This document shows positions 20,178 to 28,053 of a stretch of 64,000 nt of DNA, in pieces. The stretch spans positions 4,340,001-4,404,000 of the forward strand of contig NZ_CP080377.1 of NCBI RefSeq assembly GCF_019443505.1, given 5' to 3'. Made by a program: the position numbers and the translations under genes. The notes under the pieces are model-generated. The model did no database searches. It was not told the origin of the DNA and was given only the letters and a program-made list of their open reading frames with translations. Origin of the DNA: Janthinobacterium sp. PAMC25594. GTDB taxonomy: Bacteria > Pseudomonadota > Gammaproteobacteria > Burkholderiales > Burkholderiaceae_D. Each line of letters begins with the position of its first letter. Positions within the stretch are counted from its first letter, which is position 1.

Positions 20178-20927
20178 ATGAAGCGTTTTTTATGCGTAGG
20201 TATGATGGCGGGCGTGACGGCATTGGCCGGCGCCGCCGATTTCAGCCGCACTGGCAGCGATAGCATCACCCTGCGCGGCCCGGTTGTCGAGGGCGACGTG
20301 GACAAGCTGCGGCAGCTGGCCACGCCAGGGACCACCGTGCTGCGCATCAATAGTGCAGGTGGCGAGCCGCAGGCGGCCATGCTGCTGGGGCGCTACCTGC
20401 GCCAGCGGCAATGGAGCCTCGCCATCGACACCGTATGTGCCGGCAGCTGCGCCCTGTACGTTTTCCCGGCCGCGCAACATAAAAGCATTCCAGACACCGC
20501 CGTGCTGGCGCTGCAGGAGTCGGCCTTTCTGCGCGCGCAGGAAGGCCCGCAGCACATGCGCCGCAGCCTGATCGAGGCGGGCGTACCGGCCGATGAGCTG
20601 GAGCGTGAAACAGCGGCGCTGGCCGTGCAACTGGCGCAGGTGGCGGCGCTGGAAGCGGCGTTTGCCGCAGAGCTGGGCATCGCCCCCGCCTTTTACCGCG
20701 ACTTCCGGCAGGTGGCGGCGCAGGCCGATGGCGTGCGCCAGCGCTTTCCCGACCAGGAGGCGGCCGTCCACTGGTGGCCGGGGGCGGCACGGCTGCAGCG
20801 CTGCTACGGCATCGTCGGCGTGGACGAAGGCCCGCGCGCGGCCCGCCTGGCGCCGGACGGCTATCTGTACGTGCCGGCCCTGTCGGCCCTGGTCATGGGC
20901 GACCAGGCTTTGCAGGCCTGTCCATGA
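20178..20927 (+). CDS. ClpP-like periplasmic protein of unknown function
   Basis: About 249 residues with a signal peptide (MKRFLCVGMMAGVTALAGA). The body resembles the ClpP/crotonase-fold group of predicted periplasmic proteins (COG3904-like): RINSAGGEPQAA followed by CAGSCALYVFPAA, where the Ser after AG would be the nucleophile position. The start could also be ATG 20172; 20178 has a better-spaced GGTGG. It begins 14 bp after the secF terminator, so its promoter must overlap that hairpin or it relies on read-through. Its stop overlaps the next gene's start (ATGA). Peptidase activity is not established. Confidence 0.7.
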   Translation: MKRFLCVGMMAGVTALAGAADFSRTGSDSITLRGPVVEGDVDKLRQLATPGTTVLRINSAGGEPQAAMLLGRYLRQRQWSLAIDTVCAGSCALYVFPAAQHKSIPDTAVLALQESAFLRAQEGPQHMRRSLIEAGVPADELERETAALAVQLAQVAALEAAFAAELGIAPAFYRDFRQVAAQADGVRQRFPDQEAAVHWWPGAARLQRCYGIVGVDEGPRAARLAPDGYLYVPALSALVMGDQALQACP

Positions 20928-21625
20928 GCCGCAGCGGCCGTTTGTTCCTGCTGATGGACGCCATGCGCGCCAGGCGCGTGCCCGTCACGGCGGCCCAGCT
21001 GGCGCAGCAGCTGGGGGTATCGGAGCGCACGATTTACCGCGATATCCAGACCCTGGCCGAACTGGGCGCGCCCCTGCAGGGGGAGGCCGGCATCGGCTAT
21101 GTGCTGCGCCGCGGCGCCTTTCTGCCGCCGCTGATGTTCGGACCCGATGAACTGGAAGCGCTGGTGCTGGGCGCGCGCTGGGTGCGCCGCCAGGGCGATG
21201 CGGGCCTGGCGCAGGCGGCCGGCAATGCCCTGGCGAAGATCGCGGCCGCCTCGCCGCGCGACCTGCGCGACAGCATGGCCGAGACCAGCTTGTGGGTGCC
21301 GCTGGGCGTTCCCGCCGATGGCACGCAGCCGGCCGACCGCTATGTGCAGCCGGTGCGCGAGGCGATTCGCTACGAACAGAAGCTCACGCTCGCCTATCAG
21401 GATGAGCATGGCAGCGCCACCTCGCGCACGGTGTGGCCGTTCGCCCTGGCCTTTTTTGAAGGCAAGCGCCTGCTGGCCGCCTGGTGCGAGCTGCGCGGCG
21501 ATTACCGGCATTTCCGCATCGACCGCATCGCCGATGTGCGGCGGCATGAGGAGCGCTATCCCACGCGCCGCCACGCCTTGCTCGATACCTGGCGCAAGGC
21601 GCACGATATCGACCCGGAATCCTGA
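20924..21625 (+). CDS. YafY-type WYL-domain transcriptional regulator
   Basis: A 233-residue regulator: N-terminal helix-turn-helix of DeoR/HTH_11 type (TAAQLAQQLGVSERTIYRDI) and a C-terminal WYL-type ligand domain. ATG 20924 overlaps the previous stop by four bases (ATGA), so translation is probably coupled to the ClpP-like gene. A perfect inverted repeat, CTGACA-N5-TGTCAG, lies ten bases after its stop and before the glutathione-transferase gene; it is the obvious candidate target. Ligand unknown. Confidence 0.87.
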   Translation: MSRSGRLFLLMDAMRARRVPVTAAQLAQQLGVSERTIYRDIQTLAELGAPLQGEAGIGYVLRRGAFLPPLMFGPDELEALVLGARWVRRQGDAGLAQAAGNALAKIAAASPRDLRDSMAETSLWVPLGVPADGTQPADRYVQPVREAIRYEQKLTLAYQDEHGSATSRTVWPFALAFFEGKRLLAAWCELRGDYRHFRIDRIADVRRHEERYPTRRHALLDTWRKAHDIDPES

Positions 21626-21634
21626 GATGCGCTC

Positions 21635-21651
21635 CTGACAAAAACTGTCAG
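21635..21651. promoter_or_regulatory. Candidate operator, CTGACA-N5-TGTCAG
   Basis: A perfect 6+6 palindrome with spacer AAAAC in the 74-bp gap between the WYL regulator and the glutathione transferase. Its placement suggests the regulator controls the transferase. Binding is inferred. Confidence 0.5.
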
Positions 21652-21699
21652 TGACTGGTTCTACGATGGTGGCTTCTTCACTCACCGGAGCCATCCACC

Positions 21700-22326
21700 A
21701 TGCGCCTGTACCACCACCCCATGTCTTCGAATGCCCGCCGTGCCCTGATGACGGCGATCCACCTCGGCCTGCCTCTGGAACTGGCCGAAGTCGACCTGAT
21801 GAATGCGGATGACCGCCGCCGCCTGGACGAACTGAACCCGAACGGCAAAGTGCCCGTGCTGGCCGATGGCGCTTTCCTGCTGTGGGAATCGTGCGCCATC
21901 ATGCAATACCTGGCCGAGCAGGTGCCGGGCCAGACGCTTTATCCGCAGGCGCCGCAGGCGCGTGCCGACGTCAACCGCTGGCTGTTCTGGGCCGCGCAGC
22001 ACTTCGCGCCCGCCATCAGCGTGCTGGCCTGGGAACGCGCCTGGAAGGGCATGACGGGCAATGGTCCGGCGGACCCGCTGGAAGAGGCGCGCGGCGAGCG
22101 CGATCTGCATGAGTGCGCCGTGGTGCTGGATGCGCATCTGGCGCGGCGCGACTGGCTCAGCGGAGACGATGTGACCCTGGCCGATTTCGCCGTGGCCGCG
22201 CCGCTGATGTACAGCGACGCCGTGCGGCTGCCGCTGGCGCAGTACCAGCATATCAAGGCGTGGTTTGCCCGCGTGCGGCAGTTGCGCGCCTGGCGGGAAA
22301 CGGACGTGGAACTGTTGCCGGGATAA
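21700..22326 (+). CDS. Glutathione S-transferase family protein
   Basis: A 208-residue GST. The thioredoxin-like N-domain has MRLYHHPMSSNARRA, with a Ser pair in the usual catalytic position, the cis-Pro segment GKVPVLADG, and the glutathione-binding WESCAIMQYL. The all-helical C-domain follows, with DWLSGDDVTLADFAVAAPL as the N-capping segment. Upstream is a WYL regulator and a palindrome that may control it. Substrate is unknown; a detoxification role is the family default. Confidence 0.9.
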   Translation: MRLYHHPMSSNARRALMTAIHLGLPLELAEVDLMNADDRRRLDELNPNGKVPVLADGAFLLWESCAIMQYLAEQVPGQTLYPQAPQARADVNRWLFWAAQHFAPAISVLAWERAWKGMTGNGPADPLEEARGERDLHECAVVLDAHLARRDWLSGDDVTLADFAVAAPLMYSDAVRLPLAQYQHIKAWFARVRQLRAWRETDVELLPG

Positions 22327-22372
22327 TCTGTGCCTTAAGTGTGCCAGCGCACGGAGCCGGCACAGCGGCACG

Positions 22373-22446
22373 CATAAGATAGGGCTGTCTCTTTCAGGAC
22401 ATCCCTAGCTTTGGACTTTGCCCGCTTTCGAGCGGGTTTTTTTTTG
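22373..22446 (+). ncRNA. Candidate small RNA or structured 3' UTR
   Basis: Between the GST stop and the 54-codon ORF is a two-hairpin block. Hairpin 1 (22381-22405) pairs AGGGCTGTC with GACATCCCT, one mismatch, with loop TCTTTCAG. Hairpin 2 is a terminator. A CATAAGAT stretch at 22373-22380 could be a weak -10, but its start site would fall inside hairpin 1, so processing from the GST message is equally possible. No known RNA family is recognised. Confidence 0.3.
22421..22446 (+). terminator. Strong terminator with TTCG loop
   Basis: CCCGCT-TTCG-AGCGGG followed by nine T. A perfect six-pair stem with the stable TTCG tetraloop. It ends the transcript of the GST gene or of the candidate small RNA. 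Confidence 0.92.
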
Positions 22447-22513
22447 AATGGCGTCTTGATAAATTGATCATCACCGCACAGGTGGGCCGCATCCCACTTC
22501 CAGCAGGTACGCC

Positions 22514-22678
22514 ATGTTCATGCCACGCCATCCGAAACCCCTGTTGAGTACCAAGGCGGTCGCCACGCAAGTCGTCCAGCAAAAGCAGGGGACGCAGGCC
22601 GTGGACAAGCATGTGCTGATCGTCGAAACGGTCAAGCCGGCGGCACCGCCGCCAGCGGGCAAGACGCCTGCAGACTAG
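22514..22678 (+). CDS. Possible 54-residue small protein
   Basis: ORF starting MFMPRHPKPLL and ending with a proline-rich tail (APPPAGKTPAD). AGG at 22505-22507 is spaced six bases from the ATG, and third codon positions are mostly G/C, as in real genes here. It lies just past a strong terminator and its TAG overlaps the HDOD gene's TAG on the other strand (shared CTAG). No membrane helix or known domain. It could be a genuine small protein or chance. Confidence 0.42.
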   Translation: MFMPRHPKPLLSTKAVATQVVQQKQGTQAVDKHVLIVETVKPAAPPPAGKTPAD

Positions 22679-23520
22679 TGCACGAGCACCTTCAGCAGCG
22701 ACTGCACTTCATCGTCCGATTCTTCCATGATGCTCGACAGGGTCGCATCGCCGATCACGCAATCGATGCTGCCGGCGGCGCGGGCGGCGCGCACGGCGAT
22801 GGCGGCCGGGCTTTCGTTGAGGGGCGACGAGACGGGTGCCAGGTCATTCGCCAGCAGCAGGGTATCGCCCAGCGATTCGGGCGGGATGGCGCGCAAGCCT
22901 TCCCACAGCGCATCGATGGCGCCCATCACCGCTTCCGGCACCTTCAGTTTGGTCAATACGCCATGGCCGATGGCTTGTTCGCCATGTTCTACCCAGTCTT
23001 CCGGTTCGCCATCGAGGATGCCGGGGAATTCGGCCGCGCGCGACAGCATATAAAAGCCGCCCACTTCATGCATGATGCCGGCAAACAGGGCCGTATCGGG
23101 GTCCACCCTGGTGACGCGGCGGGCCAGTACCTGCGACAGGGCCGCCACGTGGGCCGTATGCTCCCACAGCTGCTTGGCCTTCGCCTGCAGCACGGGATCG
23201 GTGATGGTGCTGCCCAGCTGACGCACGATCAGCGACGCCACCACCGACTGCAGGGTACGCACGCCGAGCCGTTGCACGGCATTGCGCACGCTGGTGATTT
23301 CGTTGCCGGAACGGTTGAACGCCACCGAATTGGCGATAGCCACCGTGCGCGCGGCCAGCAGCGGGTCGGCTTGCACCAGCTTGGCAGCGGCCTCGATATG
23401 GCAGTCGGGATCGGCCAGCGCCTCTTGCAGCTTGAGCGAAGCGTTCACATTGGCAGGAAAGGTCAGCTCGCCACGAGCGGCTTGTGCGGCGATGCTTTTA
23501 AAGGCGTCGAGTCTGTTCAT
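22675..23520 (-). CDS. HDOD-domain protein
   Basis: A 281-residue HDOD protein, a phosphohydrolase-like fold usually lacking catalytic metal residues and used in signalling. It spans a single HDOD domain (FPANVNASLKLQEALADPDC through AAKLVQADPLLAARTVAIAN, SVRNAVQRLGVRTLQ). No receiver or output domain is attached. Curiously a TATAAT (minus strand, 23533-23528) sits seven bases before the ATG with no Shine-Dalgarno, suggesting a leaderless message. Its stop overlaps the convergent 54-codon ORF. Confidence 0.88.
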   Translation of the reverse strand: MNRLDAFKSIAAQAARGELTFPANVNASLKLQEALADPDCHIEAAAKLVQADPLLAARTVAIANSVAFNRSGNEITSVRNAVQRLGVRTLQSVVASLIVRQLGSTITDPVLQAKAKQLWEHTAHVAALSQVLARRVTRVDPDTALFAGIMHEVGGFYMLSRAAEFPGILDGEPEDWVEHGEQAIGHGVLTKLKVPEAVMGAIDALWEGLRAIPPESLGDTLLLANDLAPVSSPLNESPAAIAVRAARAAGSIDCVIGDATLSSIMEESDDEVQSLLKVLVH

Positions 23521-23527
23521 TGAAAAA

Positions 23528-23533
23528 ATTATA
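23528..23533 (-). promoter_or_regulatory. Consensus -10 (TATAAT) abutting the HDOD start
   Basis: On the minus strand TATAAT is followed by seven bases and then ATG, which places the transcription start at or next to the start codon. No clear -35. Confidence 0.45.
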
Positions 23534-23616
23534 CTCGCAATATTTCCGTACGGAACTTTTTAACCGTGATCTTTTCGCAAACAGGCGAGTAAAAGGCAAG
23601 TAAAACCCCGTAAACG

Positions 23617-23655
23617 GAAAAAGGCATGCCTATATCGGTGGCATGCCTTTTTTTA
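23617..23655. terminator. Bidirectional terminator
   Basis: AAAAAGGCATGCC, nine-base loop, GGCATGCCTTTTTTT. An eight-pair GC-rich stem with an A-run on one side and a T-run on the other. On the minus strand it would end the transcript carrying the MarR regulator and the 94-residue gene, before the HDOD gene. Confidence 0.88.
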
Positions 23656-23678
23656 ACGACAGCGATCGTCAAGCGCTA

Positions 23679-23963
23679 CTACAGCGATTCGCTGAAGATC
23701 GCGTCGCAGCCTTCAACCAACTCATCGCTGTCTTCCAGCTCATCCGTCAAGCCCAGGTCGAAGAGTTCCTCGACGGCATTCATGAAGCTGTTGTGCTTGG
23801 TGGCGCCGATCAGGCGGTAGATTTCGCCGTCTTCGTTGCGCACGCCGATGATCAGTTTTTCCTGGCGGACCAGTTCCGGCGTGCTGGCGTTGAGCAGCAG
23901 GTTGCCGATGATGTGTTTATCGAAATGAGCGGGCTTTTTGCCGTCGAGCAGTGTGGTTTTCAA
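23679..23963 (-). CDS. Small acidic protein of unknown function (94 residues)
   Basis: Unrecognised cytosolic protein with no signal peptide or helix. The middle reads as a beta-rich segment (KLIIGVRNEDGEIYRLIGATKHNSF) and the C-terminus is very acidic (EELFDLGLTDELEDSDELVEG). It lies 45 bp downstream of the MarR-type regulator on the same strand and is followed by a strong terminator, so the two probably form a two-gene unit. Start ATG 23963. Confidence 0.75.
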   Translation of the reverse strand: MKTTLLDGKKPAHFDKHIIGNLLLNASTPELVRQEKLIIGVRNEDGEIYRLIGATKHNSFMNAVEELFDLGLTDELEDSDELVEGCDAIFSESL

Positions 23964-24008
23964 CTTGGTTTCCTTTGTCTTGTTTGAATGTCTGTGCTTG
24001 GTGAATTA

Positions 24009-24443
24009 TCAACTGTGGCCGTTGGCGATCGCGTGTTTCAGGCCCGCCAGGGTGGTTTCCAGGCGCATGAAATCGTCTTCGGTATAGCCGTCAAACAAGC
24101 GCTGTCCCTGCTTTGTCAGCTTGGGGAACACGTCATGGAACATCTGTTCACCCTCGCAGCTCAAGCGCACGAAGTAGGAGCGCTTGTCTTTATTGCAACG
24201 TTCGCGTACTACCAGCCCCTTTTGCTCCAGCCGGTCCACCACGCCCGTCAAGGTGCCCTTGGTAATCAGGGTTTTCTGGCCCAGCTCCTTGTAGGACATG
24301 CCGCAGGTGTTGCCGAGCGTGGCAATGATGTCGAATTGCGCATGCGTCAAGCCGTACTGGCGCACGAAGTCGCCTGAAAACCGCTCGAAGCCTTGCATGC
24401 ATTCGGCCAGCAGCCGGATACTTTTTAAATATCGTTCACCCAT
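24009..24443 (-). CDS. MarR-family transcriptional regulator
   Basis: A 144-residue winged-helix regulator. Helix-turn-helix and wing are recognisable (MSYKELGQKTLITKGTLTGVVDRLEQKGLVVRERCNKDKRSYFVRLS). Cysteines at GNTCGMS and RERCNKD could be redox-sensing but this is speculative. It is upstream of the 94-residue gene and divergent from the ArgR-type regulator across 131 bp. Ligand and targets are unknown; the neighbour and itself are the likeliest targets. Confidence 0.9.
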   Translation of the reverse strand: MGERYLKSIRLLAECMQGFERFSGDFVRQYGLTHAQFDIIATLGNTCGMSYKELGQKTLITKGTLTGVVDRLEQKGLVVRERCNKDKRSYFVRLSCEGEQMFHDVFPKLTKQGQRLFDGYTEDDFMRLETTLAGLKHAIANGHS

Positions 24444-24574
24444 GGGGTGTGATTATATCCTTCCATCCCGCTTTTTTCCGCCGGGGCAGCGGCGTTATTG
24501 CATGAAGGGTTCGATGGGGCGGAAGTCCGGTATCATGTGGGCAACTCAGCCCTTGCCCCTGGTCCGCCCCGCCG

Positions 24575-25519
24575 ATGTCTTTCGCTAATCTTTCCCGTAT
24601 CGGCCTCGACAAACCGCTGCGCCTGCTGTTGGTCCATGCCGGCGATGCCGAGTCGATTACCTGGGCGGGCCTGGTGCAGCCGCTGCGCCTGTGCGCGCGG
24701 GCGCTGGGGCCAGACGCGCTGCAGCTGGACGTGCGCACGCCCGAGCAAGTGGCCCAGCAGGGCGGCAACTGGCATATCGCGCTGCTGGTGGCCGATGAAA
24801 CGCAGGCGCCGCTGCGCGCCGAGCTGTGCCGGGCCGTGATCGAGCGCTGCCGTTCGGCGCCGTTCTGGGGCGGCGTGGGCGCGGCCGTGCTGTGGCTGGC
24901 CGACGCGGGCGTCATGGATGGCGTGCGCATCGCCTTGCCCTGGGCTTTGTATGCTGATGCGGAAGCGAAGGCCGAACGCGCCATTTTGACGCCGCACCTG
25001 TTCGACATCGACGGCCCGCACATTACCTGCTGCGGCGGCGCGGCCAGCATCGATTTTTCGCTGACCCTGATCGAGACCATCTTTGGCGCCGATGTGCAGG
25101 CGCTCGTCAAGGAAGCGTTGTGCGTGGACAAGGTACGCGGCAAGGAAGAGCGCCAGCGCGTGGCCTTGCAGGCGCGCTTCGGCGTGCTGCAGCCAAAATT
25201 GTCCGAAGCGGTCACCTTGATGGAAGCCAATATCGAGGAGCCGCTGTCGACCGATGACATCGCCAGCCTGGTGGGCCTGTCGCGGCGCCAGCTGGAACGG
25301 CTGTTCAAGCAATACCTGGGCAGCTTGCCATCGCGCTACTACCTGGAGCTGCGGCTGCAGCGCTCACGGCAACTATTGCTCGATACACATTATTCCATCG
25401 TGCAAGTGGGCCTGATGTGCGGCTTTTCCTCGGGCTCGCACTTTTCCACGGCCTTTGGCACCTTGTTTGGCAATACCCCGCGCGAAGAGCGGCAGCGCAA
25501 GCTGATGCCGCCTGTTTGA
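24575..25519 (+). CDS. argR: ArgR-like AraC-family regulator of arginine catabolism
   Basis: A 314-residue protein with an N-terminal GATase-1/DJ-1-like sensor domain (about 15-200) and a C-terminal AraC DNA-binding domain with two helix-turn-helices (STDDIASLVGLSRRQLERLF and SIVQVGLMCGFSSGSHFSTAF). This is the build of Pseudomonas ArgR, the arginine-responsive activator of the aru/ast operon and of NAD-glutamate dehydrogenase. The full ast operon begins 140 bp downstream with a matching tandem site, so function is well supported by context. It is not the E. coli-type ArgR repressor. Confidence 0.9.
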   Translation: MSFANLSRIGLDKPLRLLLVHAGDAESITWAGLVQPLRLCARALGPDALQLDVRTPEQVAQQGGNWHIALLVADETQAPLRAELCRAVIERCRSAPFWGGVGAAVLWLADAGVMDGVRIALPWALYADAEAKAERAILTPHLFDIDGPHITCCGGAASIDFSLTLIETIFGADVQALVKEALCVDKVRGKEERQRVALQARFGVLQPKLSEAVTLMEANIEEPLSTDDIASLVGLSRRQLERLFKQYLGSLPSRYYLELRLQRSRQLLLDTHYSIVQVGLMCGFSSGSHFSTAFGTLFGNTPREERQRKLMPPV

Positions 25520-25535
25520 TTAAAGCAAGCCCGGC

Positions 25536-25573
25536 TGTGATGAATTGTGAAAATCCTTGTCGCAGATTCAAAA
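25536..25573 (+). promoter_or_regulatory. Tandem ArgR-type operator upstream of astC
   Basis: Two direct half-sites fit the Pseudomonas ArgR pattern TGTCGC-N8-AA: TGTGAT-N8-AA at 25536-25551 and an exact TGTCGC-N8-AA at 25558-25573, 22 bp apart. The second overlaps the expected -35 of the promoter, as for an activator that contacts RNA polymerase. Match is by eye. Confidence 0.65.
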
Positions 25574-25600
25574 GAGTTTTAGCATCCCGCTTTTTATAAT
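25572..25600 (+). promoter_or_regulatory. ast operon promoter
   Basis: Perfect TATAAT at 25595-25600; the -35 position 17 bp upstream (AAGAGT) is far from consensus, which fits activator dependence. The start codon of astC is 60 bp downstream. Confidence 0.65.
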
Positions 25601-25659
25601 GCAGTACACACGTAGCTGTCGTAGCTGCGGAGTACCTAACATATTGATGGGGAAATGCT

Positions 25660-26901
25660 ATGAATGCCAAGCTTGATTCGACCGTAACGGCTCGTCCAGT
25701 CACCCGGGAAACCTTTGACCAGGTCCTCGTTCCTACCTACGCTCCTGCAGCCATGGTGCCCGTGCGCGGTTCCGGACTGGATCTGTGGGACCAGTCTGGC
25801 AAGCATTACCTCGATTTCACCTCCGGCATCGCCGTCAACAGCCTGGGCCACTGCCATCCTGTGCTGGTCGACGTGCTGACCAAACAAATCAATAATTTGT
25901 GGCATTTGGGCAACGGCTATACGAACGAGCCTGTGCTGCGTCTGGCGCTGGCCCTGACGGAAGCGACCTTCGCCGACCGCGCCTTCTTCTGCAACTCGGG
26001 CGCGGAAGCCAACGAAGCGGCCCTGAAACTGGCGCGCAAGTACGCGCACACCAAGTTCGGCGCGCACAAGTCGCGCATTATTTCGTGCTTCAGCTCTTTC
26101 CACGGTCGCACCCTGTTTACGGTCTCCGTCGGCGGCCAGGCCAAGTACACGGAAGGCTTCGAGCCGCTGCCGCCGTCGATCGACCACATCGCCTACAACG
26201 ACATCGAAGCGGCGCGCGCCGCCATCGGCGATGACGTGTGCGCCGTGATCGTCGAGCCGGTACAAGGCGAAGGCGGCGTGGTGCCGGGCAATCCGGAATT
26301 CCTCAAGGAGCTGCGCGCCCTGTGCGACAAGACGGGCGCTTTGCTGATTTTCGACGAAGTCCAGAGCGGCATGGGCCGCACTGGCGCGTTGTTCGCCTAC
26401 ATGGGCTATGGCGTCACGCCGGACATCCTGACGGCTGCCAAGGCTCTGGGCAACGGCTACCCGATCGGCGCCATGCTGACCACGAATGAACTGGCGCAAA
26501 CCCTGGCCGTCGGCACCCACGGCACCACCTACGGCGGCAACCCGCTGGCCGCCACCGTGGCCTTGAGTGTCCTGGAAACCATCAACACGCCAGCGTTCCT
26601 GGCGCGTGTGAAAGAAGCCAGCGTCAGCACCATCGCCATGCTGCAAGGCTTGATCACGGATTACCCACAAGTGTTCTCCATCGTGCGCGGCAGCGGTTTG
26701 CTGCTGGGCCTGGTAGTCAGCGATGCCTGGAAGGGCCGCGCGAAAGACATCCAGAAAGCGGCCGAAGCGCAAGGCTTGATGGTGCTGATCGCCGGCATGG
26801 ACGTGGTGCGCCTGGCGCCGGCCCTGATCGTCTCGGACGAGCAGATCGCCGAAGCGGGCCGTCTGCTGCGCGTCGCCATCGACGGCCTGCTGAAAGCCTG
26901 A
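25660..26901 (+). CDS. astC: Succinylornithine/acetylornithine transaminase
   Basis: A 413-residue class-III PLP aminotransferase (AruC/AstC), third step of the arginine succinyltransferase pathway: succinylornithine to succinylglutamate semialdehyde, with 2-oxoglutarate as acceptor. The PLP lysine is K261 in [14 protein letters not shown], and [19 protein letters not shown] is the cofactor-phosphate segment. GGGGA at 25649-25653 sets ATG 25660. Such enzymes can also act as ArgD in biosynthesis; operon context favours catabolism. Confidence 0.95.
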   Translation: MNAKLDSTVTARPVTRETFDQVLVPTYAPAAMVPVRGSGLDLWDQSGKHYLDFTSGIAVNSLGHCHPVLVDVLTKQINNLWHLGNGYTNEPVLRLALALTEATFADRAFFCNSGAEANEAALKLARKYAHTKFGAHKSRIISCFSSFHGRTLFTVSVGGQAKYTEGFEPLPPSIDHIAYNDIEAARAAIGDDVCAVIVEPVQGEGGVVPGNPEFLKELRALCDKTGALLIFDEVQSGMGRTGALFAYMGYGVTPDILTAAKALGNGYPIGAMLTTNELAQTLAVGTHGTTYGGNPLAATVALSVLETINTPAFLARVKEASVSTIAMLQGLITDYPQVFSIVRGSGLLLGLVVSDAWKGRAKDIQKAAEAQGLMVLIAGMDVVRLAPALIVSDEQIAEAGRLLRVAIDGLLKA

Positions 26902-27008
26902 GGCTAGCCTCGCTCCCTGTTTCATCACCGGCCCGCCGCTTTGCCGCGGGCCGGCTTGGTTCTACCCGGGTATTCAGCCCAAGTATCGTCAGCATTGAAG
27001 GAGTACCC

Positions 27009-28040
27009 ATGTATGTTGTCCGTCCGGTAGAAATTGCGGATATCGCAGCCCTCGAAGCGTTGGCCGCGGTAACCATGCCGGGTGTCCATACCCTGCCGAA
27101 GACGCGCGAAAAAATCGCCGCCTCCGTCGAGCGCTCCATCGCCTCGTTTGCCGCCCATGTCGACATCCCCAGCGAAGAGTCGTATCTCTTCGTGCTTGAA
27201 TCCCTGCTCGACAAGAGCATCGCCGGCACGGCCGCCATCTTCGCCTCGGCCGGCTCGAACGGCACCTATTTTTCCTTTCGCAACGACGTCATCCAGCAAG
27301 TCTCGCGCGACCTGAACATCAGTCACAGCGTGCATGCGCTGACCCTGTGCTCGGAGTTGACGGCGTACTCGCAGCTGTCCGGCTTCTTCGTGCGCAATAT
27401 GGAGCAGGCGGGCCTGGAAGCGGCCCTGCTGTCGCGCGCGCGGCTGCTGTTTGCCGTACTGGCGCCGCACCGCTTCGGCGACCGCTTCTTCGTGCCGCTG
27501 GCCGGCATCACGGACGCCAACGGCCAGTCGCCGTTCTGGGATGCGCTGGGCCGCAAGTTCTTCCAGATGGATTTCCTCGATGCCGAAAAAGTCATCGGCG
27601 GCGCGCGCAACCGCACCCTGATCGTCGAACTGATGCCGCACTACCCCGTGTACGTGCCGCTGCTGCCAGGCGACGCGCAGGCGGCCATGGGCCAGATCCA
27701 CCCGAGTGGCGAACTGGCGTTCAATTTGCTGACGGAAGAAGGCTTTGAAGCCGACGATTACATCGACATTTTCGATGGCGGCCCGATCCTGCAGGCGCAC
27801 AAGCATGCGCTGCGCTCGTTTACGGGCTCGCTTACGCGCCGCGTCGTCGCCGGCGTCACGCCCAGCCGCACGGGCCTGAAAGTGCATTACGCGGTCGCTT
27901 CGGGCGCGGAGCGCAACTTCCGCGCCGTGACCTTCACCTGCGATGCGCTCGAAGCGCAGGACACCGTCGGCTTGCCGCCCGAGCTGCTGGAAGCGCTGGC
28001 CGTGGCCGAAGGCGACAGCGTCATTTGCGTGCGCATCTAA
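27009..28040 (+). CDS. aruF: Arginine N-succinyltransferase, alpha subunit
   Basis: A 343-residue AstA-family protein that starts the pathway by succinylating arginine with succinyl-CoA. Split alpha/beta subunits (AruF/AruG) are the Pseudomonas arrangement, in contrast to the single AstA of enterics. An almost ideal GAAGGAG precedes ATG 27009. The sequence ELMPHYPVYVPLLPGDAQAAMGQIHPSGE is matched by a parallel segment in the next gene, consistent with a gene duplication. It lies about 107 bp after astC. Confidence 0.93.
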   Translation: MYVVRPVEIADIAALEALAAVTMPGVHTLPKTREKIAASVERSIASFAAHVDIPSEESYLFVLESLLDKSIAGTAAIFASAGSNGTYFSFRNDVIQQVSRDLNISHSVHALTLCSELTAYSQLSGFFVRNMEQAGLEAALLSRARLLFAVLAPHRFGDRFFVPLAGITDANGQSPFWDALGRKFFQMDFLDAEKVIGGARNRTLIVELMPHYPVYVPLLPGDAQAAMGQIHPSGELAFNLLTEEGFEADDYIDIFDGGPILQAHKHALRSFTGSLTRRVVAGVTPSRTGLKVHYAVASGAERNFRAVTFTCDALEAQDTVGLPPELLEALAVAEGDSVICVRI

Positions 28041-28053
28041 CCGAGAGAACATT

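Noticed and set aside
27943..28053. aruG starting inside aruF at 27943
   Set aside because: The added residues do not match the AstA family, whose N-terminus aligns from ATG 28054.
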